Both the position numbers and the translations under genes were made by a program. Below the pieces are notes generated by a model, which made no database searches, was not told the DNA's origin, and saw only the letters and a program-made list of their open reading frames with translations. A DNA stretch of 64,000 nt, taken from NCBI RefSeq assembly GCF_009765875.1, contig NZ_LMUP01000014.1, forward strand, positions 62,001-126,000, written 5' to 3'. This DNA comes from Pedobacter sp. L105. GTDB taxonomy: Bacteria; Bacteroidota; Bacteroidia; Sphingobacteriales; Sphingobacteriaceae. The first letter of the stretch is position 1. The number at the start of each line of letters is the position of its first letter. Shown one piece after another: positions 25,875-33,879 of this stretch.

Positions 25875-25917
25875 AGGATGGGCTTAGGGTTACTAAATTA
25901 AAGTATTTAACGAATAT

Positions 25918-26163
25918 TTGTTTTCAAATGTTAGCCATACGTTCCCCTGGCTCAGGAAGAAGTTTGATTTGTCGAGATTTTTTCAAATTAACCGGTCTGA
26001 TCTGATCTCTATTGAAGTGATTGAATCTATACAGCTGGTAAAAAAACAATATATCATAAAACTGAAACCAGATGTTGTTGCTGATTTTGATATCAAGGTA
26101 AGCCGCAATAATTCCAGGGCTTTTAAAAAATGGTATGATTCATTTAATGTTCCTAATGATTGA
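25918..26163 (+). pseudogene. Truncated LytTR DNA-binding domain
   Basis: 81 codons. From about residue 22 the sequence matches the C-terminal part of LytTR domains (FFQINRSDLISIEVIESIQ, YIIKLKPDVV, IKVSRNNSRAFKKWYDSF). The first half of the domain and any receiver domain are missing, and the first 20 residues do not look like either. So it is most likely the surviving tail of a LytTR response regulator. A free-standing mini-regulator is less likely because part of the DNA-binding fold is absent. Confidence 0.65.
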
Positions 26164-26313
26164 TGTTTGAGATATACTAAATCGTTGTTGCTGTTCTATA
26201 ACAATTATTTTATTGAAAAATTATACCAATTGAATCGAAACACTTAAATTGCGTTATATAAATTATTATTGCCCATTCTGAATTTAGTAATTTTTTAATT
26301 AACAAAAACAACG

Positions 26314-26970
26314 ATGAACAAACGCGCTCTATTACAAAAACAAGGAGTAATTCTACTGTTTCTTTTCTTTTCCAGTCTTGCTGTTAACGCGCAGGATGCT
26401 ATTTCCTGGACAGTTCGTAACAACGGATCCAAAGTGGCAGATACAGTTGCCTTAGAAGATTATTTGCCGGTTAGCGGCGGGATAGTTTACGAAGATGTAG
26501 TCATTGAATTGCCCGGAGTGACGAAACAGGAATTATATTCCAGGGCTAAACTGGCAGTACAAAAAACCTTTACCGGCAATAAACTGGGAAGCTCTAATTA
26601 TGATCCGGAATCGGGAATAGTAAGTGTGAACAATTTTTATGATATTTCAGATATGACAGCATTGAACATATTGTCGTCAAATCCTGCCAAGGATACGTAT
26701 TACTTTAACGCGATGCTTTCCATTATTGTTAAAGAAGGAAAGTATAAAATTAAAATGGAGATTCCTGATTATTCTTATGGACAGCTTTCAAAGTATAAGT
26801 CTTACGCAGATTTTAAGTCGGGCAGTTTGCCGATTTCTACCTTAGCCAACCAAAGGCAAAATATGAAAAGACAAAGAATGCGGGTATTGAAAACATTAAA
26901 TGAAAAGATGTTAACCACCTTCAATCTGGTAAGGACCGAGATGTATAAAAAACTGGATACAGATTTTTAA
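26314..26970 (+). CDS. DUF4468 domain exported protein
   Basis: 218 residues with a signal peptide ending VNAQ. The core (IVYEDVVIELPGVTKQELYSRAKLAVQKTFT, then DTYYFNAMLSIIVKEGKYKIKMEIPDYSY) is the DUF4468 pattern, a TBP-like fold found in exported Bacteroidota proteins of unknown role. The C-terminal helix ends FNLVRTEMYKKLDTDF. Monocistronic; a hairpin-rich region follows. Confidence 0.78.
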   Translation: MNKRALLQKQGVILLFLFFSSLAVNAQDAISWTVRNNGSKVADTVALEDYLPVSGGIVYEDVVIELPGVTKQELYSRAKLAVQKTFTGNKLGSSNYDPESGIVSVNNFYDISDMTALNILSSNPAKDTYYFNAMLSIIVKEGKYKIKMEIPDYSYGQLSKYKSYADFKSGSLPISTLANQRQNMKRQRMRVLKTLNEKMLTTFNLVRTEMYKKLDTDF

Positions 26971-27067
26971 TCGGATCTTTTGATCTGGAACCCCTGGCGG
27001 TATTTGATACCATATCATCGGTCACGACCCGGTGACGAACCGGAGCTTGCTTTGATCTACTCCGGGG

Positions 27068-27147
27068 AAAGTCCGTTTGCCTGAATAGTAAGTTCGTCTA
27101 TTTAACTAGTCAAATAGACGAACTTACACCGTACCTACACGGACTTT
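27068..27147. repeat. Nested palindrome
   Basis: The inner 40 bp (27088-27127) is a palindrome with one mismatched pair: arms GTAAGTTCGTCTATTT and its complement around a centre containing ACTAGT. Outer arms AAAGTCCGT (27068-27076) and ACGGACTTT (27139-27147) extend it. GGACTT is repeated once more just downstream, and a GTCAC/GTGAC pair lies upstream near 27018-27034. This dense symmetry in a non-coding stretch suggests a palindromic mobile or regulatory element. Confidence 0.65.
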
Positions 27148-27241
27148 CACGGACTTATACAAAGCCGTCCCCCTGAATGCGAGGTATAAATACCGGTTTC
27201 GTTACCTGATTTTCGCGTCAACAAATGACCTTTCCAAATTC

Positions 27242-27287
27242 AAGACTATCCTGTATGAAAACCCATAACTTTCTATAGGATAGTCTT
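27242..27287. terminator. Possible terminator-like hairpin
   Basis: AAGACTATCCT (27242-27252) pairs with AGGATAGTCTT (27277-27287) around a 24-nt loop. The following bases are only partly T-rich (TCAATTTAT), so termination efficiency is doubtful. It lies 270 bp after DUF4468 and just before the TetR promoter. Confidence 0.4.
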
Positions 27288-27357
27288 TCAATTTATAAGC
27301 GCCGCTTTTTTATTGACATAAAAGTTACAACAGCCTTAACCCTTAATTCTTTAGAAT

Positions 27358-27378
27358 ATATAACAATTGGTATATTTG
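27358..27378 (+). promoter_or_regulatory. TetR promoter with overlapping palindromic operator
   Basis: TATAACAATTGGTATA (27359-27374, extended by one pair to 27358-27375) is a palindrome with a single mismatched pair. The -7 box TATATTTG (27371-27378) overlaps its right half, and the ATG at 27382 follows three bases later. Transcription should therefore start at or very near the start codon. Binding here would block the promoter, the usual TetR autoregulation. Confidence 0.55.
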
Positions 27379-27381
27379 TTT

Positions 27382-27966
27382 ATGGAATTTGTCCCAAGGT
27401 CAGAATCAACACGTAGTTTTATTATAGAAACTACAGCAGAAATCTTTAATAAAAAGGGTTATGCGGGTACATCTATTGCAGATTTGGAAAAAGCTACCAA
27501 ACTGACCAAAGGCAGTATTTACGGCAATTTTGAAAATAAAGAACAGGTTGCTTTAGCTGCATTTGATTACAATTTAAACCGGGTACGTCAAATCGTAAAG
27601 GAAGGAGTTGCAAAAAGTTCGGGTTATAAAGCGAAGATATTATCGTACCTGACCACTTATTCCACTTTACAAAACTACGGCGGCTGCCCTATGCAGAACA
27701 CTGGTGTAGAAGCTGATGATACGCATGAAGTTTTAAGGCAACGGGCTGCTGATGGTTTGTTAAGCTGGAAAAATGACTTAACAGAACTGATTAACGCGGG
27801 CATTGAAGCTAAAGAATTTAAAGCGGATACTGATACCGAGAAAACAGCACTGATGTTTATTGCTTTGGTTGAGGGAGCTATCCTTTTAGGCAGGACAACT
27901 AAAAACCGTGCTTATTTTGACACGGTATTTGGTATCGCTAAGCAGGCTATAGAGGCTATCTGCTAA
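27382..27966 (+). CDS. TetR/AcrR-family transcriptional regulator
   Basis: 194 residues from the ATG at 27382 (an upstream TTG at 27367 lies inside the operator). The N-terminal helix-turn-helix reads FIIETTAEIFNKKGYAGTSIADLEKATKLTKGSIYGNFENKEQVALAAFDYN. The C-terminal ligand domain has the CPMQNTGVEADD segment typical of the TetR_C group next to hydrolase or oxidoreductase genes. A palindrome overlapping its promoter fits autorepression. No divergent target gene lies beside it, so other targets are elsewhere. Confidence 0.92.
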   Translation: MEFVPRSESTRSFIIETTAEIFNKKGYAGTSIADLEKATKLTKGSIYGNFENKEQVALAAFDYNLNRVRQIVKEGVAKSSGYKAKILSYLTTYSTLQNYGGCPMQNTGVEADDTHEVLRQRAADGLLSWKNDLTELINAGIEAKEFKADTDTEKTALMFIALVEGAILLGRTTKNRAYFDTVFGIAKQAIEAIC

Positions 27967-28164
27967 TTGCATTAAAGCGCGCTGCGATCGTATCGATCAT
28001 TAATTCTTAATTCTTATTGGAAACAAAATACATTAATAAGTGTTGAATGCCTTATTAAATTGTTTTATTTATCAAAATTTTCTTAAATTAGAGCGTCTAA
28101 TTGAAAATATCTTGTTGTTAGGAGTTTTGGGTTAATTGTAGATCTATTATATCGTCTAGCTATT

Positions 28165-28233
28165 ATGTCACTGATACTGATAATTGGGATTTGTTTTTTT
28201 GTCATGTTTGTATTTGGAAACACGAAGAAATAA
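28165..28233 (+). CDS. Possible 22-residue membrane microprotein
   Basis: ATG at 28165 to TAA at 28231-28233 encodes a short peptide that is almost entirely one hydrophobic segment (LILIIGICFFVMFVFG) with a basic end (NTKK). This is the shape of single-pass membrane microproteins. There is no strong ribosome-binding site, which is common in this phylum. It could be chance in A+T-rich sequence. Confidence 0.25.
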   Translation: MSLILIIGICFFVMFVFGNTKK

Positions 28234-28255
28234 TTTCGTTTTCTGGATAGGGCGA

Positions 28256-28966
28256 TTAGAACATCAGCGGATTTAGGTGCGCTACAGGCAGCATCAGCTC
28301 CGGTTTATTGTTATGCACTTTATTAACTACCGTAGCGTTAACTGCGGTGGATACCCTGAAGCTTTGCATTTGCTCATCAGGATATGTATCACATAAACTG
28401 AGCAGGTCCTGTACAGTAATGTCTTTACTTAACCATAGCGCTTCTTCCTGTTTGTCCAGGATAACTGGCATCCTGAATTTGGGATCATGAACTTTACCTA
28501 CGGTTTCATTTGCTTTGGTGGTCATGATGGTAAACGAGCGGTAGGTTTCGCCCGAAAATTTGTCCTTCCACTGGCTCCATAAACCCGCAAAAGCAAATAT
28601 TTCCCTGTCTGTCAGGATAAACCGGTAGGGAAGTGGTTTGCCGCTTTTTTTGTCCCATTCATAAAAACCATCGGCCAGCACCAGACAGGTTTTATGATGG
28701 CTAAGCAAAGGGGCATATGTTTTGGTATCGGCCGCACCTTCGCTTCTGGCATTCAGCGTAGAAAAATCAAGCTTGGTGCTCTCTGCCCAGTGCGGTACCA
28801 GTCCGAAATGCATTTCCTGGGCAATATCCGGTTCATCTGCCGTGATCACCAACCCAGCCTGTGTAGGGGCTAAATTATAATTCGGATGGAATACCTTAGG
28901 CAGCTTGACCTGATAGGCTTCGAGCAGTTCTTTTTCTTTTTTAGTGAGTGTGTATCGGGCGCACAT
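28256..28966 (-). CDS. yedK: SRAP-family abasic-site protein (YedK/HMCES)
   Basis: 236 residues starting MCARYTL, with Cys2 as the residue that crosslinks abasic sites in single-stranded DNA after Met removal. Family motifs follow: YNLAPTQ, STLNARSEGA (Asn and Arg in the DNA site), GFYEW (catalytic Glu about 107) and VHDPKFRMPVIL (His). It shields abasic sites as a thiazolidine DNA-protein link. Normal length, monocistronic. Confidence 0.93.
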   Translation of the reverse strand: MCARYTLTKKEKELLEAYQVKLPKVFHPNYNLAPTQAGLVITADEPDIAQEMHFGLVPHWAESTKLDFSTLNARSEGAADTKTYAPLLSHHKTCLVLADGFYEWDKKSGKPLPYRFILTDREIFAFAGLWSQWKDKFSGETYRSFTIMTTKANETVGKVHDPKFRMPVILDKQEEALWLSKDITVQDLLSLCDTYPDEQMQSFRVSTAVNATVVNKVHNNKPELMLPVAHLNPLMF

Positions 28967-28985
28967 AGGAGAAAGGTAACAATAT

Positions 28986-29141
28986 TTAATGAGTTCCCAG
29001 AATTGCGGTGCGAAAACTATCCATCGGAAATGCCGGTCCCGGATCTACTTTTCTGCCGGGCGCTACGTCTTCATACCCTATAATGTCCTTAATCGTGTAG
29101 GTACCGGCCAATGCTTTACCTGCTTCAATGGCTGCAGGTAA
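28986..29141 (-). pseudogene. Remnant of an N-acetylmuramoyl-L-alanine amidase (AmpD-like)
   Basis: A 51-codon open stretch ends IKDIIGYEDVAPGRKVDPGP and AFPMDSFRTAILGTH, the unmistakable C-terminal end of amidase_2/AmpD-type enzymes. The zinc-ligand His of the usual GHxDIAPGRK motif is Tyr here (GYED), and in-frame stops occur right upstream at 29142-29150. The rest of the gene is gone. It is a decayed fragment between the SRAP and PhyH genes. Confidence 0.75.
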
Positions 29142-29168
29142 TCACTAATTGTGATCACCTTTAAGCTG

Positions 29169-29282
29169 TTAGCTGATGAACAGCTGTTTCCATCGGTATT
29201 GTTTAAGCTGGTATAATCTTTTATGCAGTGAATTTAACCTGCCTGATCTGATCAGCCAGGTAATAACGAAAGCGATAATCAT
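29169..29282 (-). CDS. Possible 37-residue basic membrane peptide
   Basis: ATG at 29282 to TAA at 29169-29171: MIIAFVITWLIRSGRLNSLH, then a basic stretch (KRLYQLKQYRWKQLFIS). One hydrophobic segment plus a positive tail. It begins six bases after the stop of the PhyH gene on the same strand, which favours co-transcription. It could equally be debris of the decayed amidase region. Confidence 0.25.
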   Translation of the reverse strand: MIIAFVITWLIRSGRLNSLHKRLYQLKQYRWKQLFIS

Positions 29283-29287
29283 AATTG

Positions 29288-30094
29288 TTATTTAACTAAT
29301 TTTGCAAAACGCTGATAGAATGCGGTAGGGCTATTCTCGTTTTTAGGTTCATATTTACCGGCAATGATAGGGAGGTAGATCACTCTCCGACGGCTTTCTT
29401 CACCTATTACTGAAGATTGTGCAACGCGGTGCCATAAACGGCCGTCATGTATCGTGAGGTCTCCTGCCTGAGGTACAATAGCCAATTCATGGGCATCAGC
29501 ATGGTTATCTAAAAAGTACTTTTTGCGGAATAACATCTGGTACAAACTCTGTTTGTGGGTTCCGGGCAGAATTCTTAACCCTCCGTTTTCGGGCTTCAGG
29601 CTGCTTAAGTGAATGCCTATATTGAGCATAGGATTTAATCTTTGGCCATGAAAGATATCCCGAAGGCCGTCGGTATGCCAGCCCATTTGAGTAAACTGGC
29701 TATGTTCGCCATTTACATAATGGTTGAGTACCATCCCATCTTTTTCTTCTGTGCCTAAACGTGCACCGGGGCCAATTAATTCCAGCAGTATATCAAGCCT
29801 TGGATCACGGGCAAGTTCCGTAAATACAGGATGGTGTTTATTAATAAAGGCAAACCGCTGTACAATAGGCGAACCATCCAGGTCTTTACCATATTTGATG
29901 GGGATCCCATTCACCTTTACCTTTTGGTTGCTGATCCAGTCTTCCTGTACTTTTAAAGAAGCCTGGGTGATAGCTGCTACAGTTTCTGGTTTTATGAAGT
30001 TCTTGAAGTGAATAAATCCATGCTGATTAAAAAAATCAAGTTGTTCGGCAGTGATTTTATCACCTAGGGTGAATTTTACAGATAAGTTTTCCAT
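29288..30094 (-). CDS. Phytanoyl-CoA dioxygenase (PhyH) family protein
   Basis: 268 residues of a non-haem Fe(II)/2-oxoglutarate-dependent oxygenase. The facial triad is visible as HTD (in MGWHTDGLRD) and the distal His in DGRLWHRVAQSS, followed by RRRVIYLP for 2-oxoglutarate binding. GGLRILPGTHK is a family signature. It would hydroxylate a small molecule; the substrate is unknown. The promoter upstream carries a palindromic operator, so it is probably inducible. Confidence 0.9.
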   Translation of the reverse strand: MENLSVKFTLGDKITAEQLDFFNQHGFIHFKNFIKPETVAAITQASLKVQEDWISNQKVKVNGIPIKYGKDLDGSPIVQRFAFINKHHPVFTELARDPRLDILLELIGPGARLGTEEKDGMVLNHYVNGEHSQFTQMGWHTDGLRDIFHGQRLNPMLNIGIHLSSLKPENGGLRILPGTHKQSLYQMLFRKKYFLDNHADAHELAIVPQAGDLTIHDGRLWHRVAQSSVIGEESRRRVIYLPIIAGKYEPKNENSPTAFYQRFAKLVK

Positions 30095-30277
30095 AACAAT
30101 AAGTTTTAAATTGAAGAAATAAGAGAAATTACCTGCTGCTGCCTGTGGCAGAGCGGGAGCGTGGATTAATCAATAATATTGATCAGAGATTAACAGCAAC
30201 AGCAATCCATTGCCCTTTGGGAAAGGGGCATTCGCATAGTCAGCGAGATGTGGATGTTTTGTAGGGTTGCCATATCA

Positions 30278-30335
30278 GTAATGTCTACTAATTCAGTAGA
30301 CATTACAAATGTAGTAAAATATTTTGTGCTACAAA
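30278..30335 (-). promoter_or_regulatory. PhyH promoter with palindromic operator
   Basis: GTAATGTCTACT (30278-30289) and AGTAGACATTAC (30295-30306) form a perfect 12-bp inverted repeat with a 5-bp spacer. On the - strand it is preceded by the -7 box TACATTTG (30306-30313) and, 18 bp further up, TTTG (30332-30335), close to the Bacteroidota promoter consensus. The operator covers the transcription start, as expected for a repressor of the TetR, MarR or HxlR type; no such gene is adjacent. Confidence 0.65.
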
Positions 30336-30352
30336 TTTATTTTCAATAAAAT

Positions 30353-31129
30353 TTAAAACTTGTAGAGGTTGGCAGCAATTCGCTCAGTAAGCGATTTGGG
30401 AATGAACCGAACGCCGTACACAGACAGCAGGTTCATCAAACCAGGGATGATTTCAGCTTTTTTATTGAACATTCCTTTTAATCCGGCTTTAGCCACTATC
30501 TCTGGCGTCATGTTGAATTTTTCTGCAAGATGATCCAGTGCCTGCATACCTGCACGGCTGGCAAAACCTGTGGCTGTAGGGCCAGGGCAAAGGCAGCTCA
30601 CAGAAACAGACGAGCCTTTTAATTCGTAGCGCAGCGCCCGGCTATATTGGAGTATAAATGATTTGCTTGCGGAATATAAAGCCAGGGTAGGTACCGCCTG
30701 GTAAGCAGCTGTACTTGATATATTTAATATATAAGCGTGTTTTTGCTGTTTTAAAAACGGCAGCAAGTGGTGGGTAAGTGCTAATACGGCATTTATATTT
30801 AACTGCAGCATGTCTAGCTGATCGCTGAGTTGGAGCTGATCAAAATTACCCCATATGCCATAACCAGCATTGTTAATCAAAACAGATAGAGTTGAGGTCT
30901 CTTTATTACACCATTCTGCAACCTGTTGAGTGGTATTACTGGCAGAAAGGTCGGCAGCTAAATAACTAACCTTAACCTGATACTGCTTACGAATGAGTTC
31001 AGCAAGCTCCTGAAGCTCGTTTTCCGAGCGGGATACCAGTAATAAGTGATAACCAGCTTTTGCAAGGAGCAGGGCCATAGACTTTCCTATACCCCTGCTC
31101 GCACCTGTTATTAACGCATATTCATTCAT
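30353..31129 (-). CDS. Short-chain dehydrogenase/reductase
   Basis: 258 residues with the classical SDR pattern: TGASRGIG (about 8-15) for NAD(P), the NNAG motif in LINNAGYGIWG, and the catalytic Ser and YSASK (Tyr/Lys) in LALYSASKSF. LCPGPTATGF follows. Arg just after the first motif (SRS) suggests NADPH. It resembles the DltE/YqjQ group with a C-terminal extension (LMNLLSVYGVRFIPKSL). Cytoplasmic; the substrate is unknown. Confidence 0.92.
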   Translation of the reverse strand: MNEYALITGASRGIGKSMALLLAKAGYHLLLVSRSENELQELAELIRKQYQVKVSYLAADLSASNTTQQVAEWCNKETSTLSVLINNAGYGIWGNFDQLQLSDQLDMLQLNINAVLALTHHLLPFLKQQKHAYILNISSTAAYQAVPTLALYSASKSFILQYSRALRYELKGSSVSVSCLCPGPTATGFASRAGMQALDHLAEKFNMTPEIVAKAGLKGMFNKKAEIIPGLMNLLSVYGVRFIPKSLTERIAANLYKF

Positions 31130-31168
31130 AGGATTATTTTAAGCTGGGTTAAGAGCTGTAAAATAAGG

Positions 31169-32308
31169 CTATTTTTTGTTTTCTAAAACTATTCTTTTGC
31201 CGGTGTTTACCGATCGTTTCGCTGCATCCAGTATTTCCATGACGATCATGTTATAGGATAATGAAGACAGGTCGCTGGTACCTGAAAGCTTATTGTTCAG
31301 CACTGCTGTCAAATAGGAAATAGGATCACTGATGGAAGCTGCCAGCGGTTCTGCTGTTTTACTGCCTTTTCTATTTTCACGCATCCGGCTGGTTATACTG
31401 TTTGCATCCAGTGCATGCAGGTAGCCGGTTTCTCCAAATACTTCCAGGTCTTTGATAGAAAAAGGCCAGCTCCACGAAGCTTCGATCAAACCGGTTGCAC
31501 CAGGGTATTCTACCATGATCGTGGCATCATCTTCAACTTTAGGGTAAACCTCAGGTTTATAATGTCTGGCAATAGCTGTTACTGCAATTGGGCGCTGTCC
31601 TTTCATAAACCAGGTCATTAGATCAGCTCCGTAACAGCCGAAATCATTCATGGCACCGGCTCCGTTTTTAATGGGATCTGTCAGCCAGCTTAAAAATTCA
31701 GGACTGCAGTTAATTTCTTTTGGTCCCTGATGCCCATCGTGCACTATCATTTTTCTGATTTGCCCGATACTATCTTTGCCAACCGTGTTATAGACATCAT
31801 GATAAGAAGCATACCAGGTAGTTTCAAAGTTGACTAATACTTTAACATGATACTTCATGGACAAGGCTTCAATTTGTTTTGCCTGATCCAGGGTTGCTGC
31901 CAATGGTTTTTCTACCATCACAGGTACGCCCAGGGGAGCACAAACTTCAACAATGGATAAGTGATCTCCTACTGCGTTATAACCCAGTACAGCATCAGGT
32001 TTTTTTGACTGCACTGCTTTTTTCAGATCGTCAAAAAACAGATCATCAGACAAGTGAAACTGCTTACCATATTTCTCCTGCAGGTGTTTATTGGTTTCAA
32101 CGATACCTACGATATCAACCTGGCCATTTTTATAGGCATTTAAAATATTGAAAATGTGGTCATGGTTTAGGCCTGCAACTACTACACGCAGTTTTTGCTG
32201 GGCAGATGCAGCAGTCTGCATACAGATGAAAAGGAAAATTAATACCAGCAGCTTTTTGGCACTTGCCGCTAGCTGGGTGGACAACGGAGATGTAGAATGC
32301 GGTTTCAT
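31169..32308 (-). CDS. Exported Gfo/Idh/MocA-family oxidoreductase
   Basis: 379 residues. An N-terminal signal-like stretch ends TAASAQQ, unusual because the NAD(P) fold follows (LRVVVAGLNHDHIFNILNAY); exported members of the family are common in Bacteroidota. MVEKPLAATLDQAKQIE is the EKP motif with the catalytic lysine. The C-terminal domain (MNDFGCYGADLMTWFM) follows the family. It would oxidise, reduce or rearrange a sugar derivative in the periplasm. It is 40 bp upstream of the SDR on the same strand, a likely operon. Confidence 0.88.
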   Translation of the reverse strand: MKPHSTSPLSTQLAASAKKLLVLIFLFICMQTAASAQQKLRVVVAGLNHDHIFNILNAYKNGQVDIVGIVETNKHLQEKYGKQFHLSDDLFFDDLKKAVQSKKPDAVLGYNAVGDHLSIVEVCAPLGVPVMVEKPLAATLDQAKQIEALSMKYHVKVLVNFETTWYASYHDVYNTVGKDSIGQIRKMIVHDGHQGPKEINCSPEFLSWLTDPIKNGAGAMNDFGCYGADLMTWFMKGQRPIAVTAIARHYKPEVYPKVEDDATIMVEYPGATGLIEASWSWPFSIKDLEVFGETGYLHALDANSITSRMRENRKGSKTAEPLAASISDPISYLTAVLNNKLSGTSDLSSLSYNMIVMEILDAAKRSVNTGKRIVLENKK

Positions 32309-32483
32309 ATTTGATTCGTATTAATGCTTTAACTGAGCGCAATTTATAATTTTAATGGGTTGATTATCCGATTGTAACAAGCATATTATTTTAACCTAAT
32401 CGTAAAGATTATTTTACCTGTTTTGTACACATTAATATGGCGGAGTTTTTAAATTAGTATCTCAATGATTACAGTTAACTCTC

Positions 32484-33824
32484 ATGGGAAAATATCGTTA
32501 CCTGCTAGCCCTTATCTTATTGTTCGCTTCATGCACAAAAGATAGTGATTTCGACCCTGTTAAAGCTTCTGAAGGAACGGTAAAGGACGCCGGTTTAATC
32601 GCATTTAAAATGATTCCCTTATCAGCTAACCAGGTAAATGTTGCTTTTGCAAATACCAACCCAGATCAGCCATTAGCAAAAGTGATATTAAGAGAAGATA
32701 GTACTGTGCTTGCTACCACGATTGTTGATACTTCTCCCGGAATGTTTACAGCTACTTTTACCTATGCCTTTCAGGCCGGTAAAAAATATAATTTCCTGGT
32801 GCAGTCGGCAGCTTCATCTAAAACAATTAAGCAATACCGTATTCCTGAATATATACATCAGTATGTGAGCGAGTATGCTTATCAAAAAATATTGCCATTG
32901 ACGCAGGGCCTCGGGATCAATTCATTTGACCTTTCCCCATCGCGTAATTATCTTTTTATTACCGACTATATCAATAACATCTCCCAAATTAAACGGGTTA
33001 ATTTACAAACGCTTGCTGCCGAAAATGTGAGCAATAGCTTAAGCGGACTCCTGATCAGGGCGGTTTCGGATGATGATATTTTAGTTTATGGTGATAAGAC
33101 TACACAAAACCTGCCTGCAACGCCAGACCCTGGAGATGATGCGGAAATTTTAGCCCGCTACAGTATGCTTAACCAAAGGTCTGTTTTTGTGGATTATGTA
33201 TCTTCTGGTTATGGCAGGACCTCGCGGATAGTAGATAATCATGTACTGGTTACTAACCCTATATATACCAGGAAAACTGCCTCACTGATCAATCTCATTG
33301 ATCTCTCAAAAGTAGAATATCCACTAAGTAATTTCGATTTCAGGTTTATCAGTTTTTATAGTTTTAATGATATCCTTTATGATAATATGATTGTTAATCC
33401 CGCTAACGGACAGTTTTCAACACCAGTGACGCTGGATGATAATTCTGGTTTAGTAAATATAGATCATTCCACAGGTTATATCTTTACAGCAACAACAGTA
33501 GAAAACGCGGCTCATGACTTTTTAAACGGTTACAGCGTATATAAAGGAAATACATTAGTCTACCGCTCTGATACTGTAGCTTTGAGAAGTATAGACTTTC
33601 CAATCATTTATAATATCAAAAACGATGTAGTCACTTTTCATCAGGGCTTTGGATACGATACCAAAGTAAATATTGATGGTTATTACATACTCGACTTAAA
33701 AACAAAAGAACTGAAGCTGGTTCAGGCTGATAGTAGTCCCTACGTAATTGAAGATTACCAAATGAAAGATGGAAGTGTCATTTCTATCAGGGCCGATGGG
33801 GTTTACAAACTTACGCTTAAATAA
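32484..33824 (+). CDS. Lipoprotein with propeller-like repeats, unknown function
   Basis: 446 residues with a clear lipoprotein signal (LLALILLFASC, Cys about 17). Residues 35-110 look like an Ig-like/FN3 domain (NQVNVAFANTNPDQPLAKVILRE, FTYAFQAGKKYNFLV). The rest has WD/TolB-like strand repeats (DLSPSRNYLFITDYINNISQIKRVNLQT). No catalytic motif is seen. Surface or periplasmic attachment is likely. It ends at a perfect bidirectional terminator. Confidence 0.65.
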   Translation: MGKYRYLLALILLFASCTKDSDFDPVKASEGTVKDAGLIAFKMIPLSANQVNVAFANTNPDQPLAKVILREDSTVLATTIVDTSPGMFTATFTYAFQAGKKYNFLVQSAASSKTIKQYRIPEYIHQYVSEYAYQKILPLTQGLGINSFDLSPSRNYLFITDYINNISQIKRVNLQTLAAENVSNSLSGLLIRAVSDDDILVYGDKTTQNLPATPDPGDDAEILARYSMLNQRSVFVDYVSSGYGRTSRIVDNHVLVTNPIYTRKTASLINLIDLSKVEYPLSNFDFRFISFYSFNDILYDNMIVNPANGQFSTPVTLDDNSGLVNIDHSTGYIFTATTVENAAHDFLNGYSVYKGNTLVYRSDTVALRSIDFPIIYNIKNDVVTFHQGFGYDTKVNIDGYYILDLKTKELKLVQADSSPYVIEDYQMKDGSVISIRADGVYKLTLK

Positions 33825-33860
33825 AAAAGATCCTGCAAACCAGATTGCAGGATCTTTTTT
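33823..33860. terminator. Perfect bidirectional terminator
   Basis: Arms AAAAAAGATCCTGCAA (33823-33838) and TTGCAGGATCTTTTTT (33845-33860) with the 6-nt loop ACCAGA. T-runs follow the stem on both strands. It overlaps the stop codon of the lipoprotein gene and serves the convergent CocE gene ending at 33880. Confidence 0.9.
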
Positions 33861-33879
33861 ATTTAATGGTTAACCTTGT

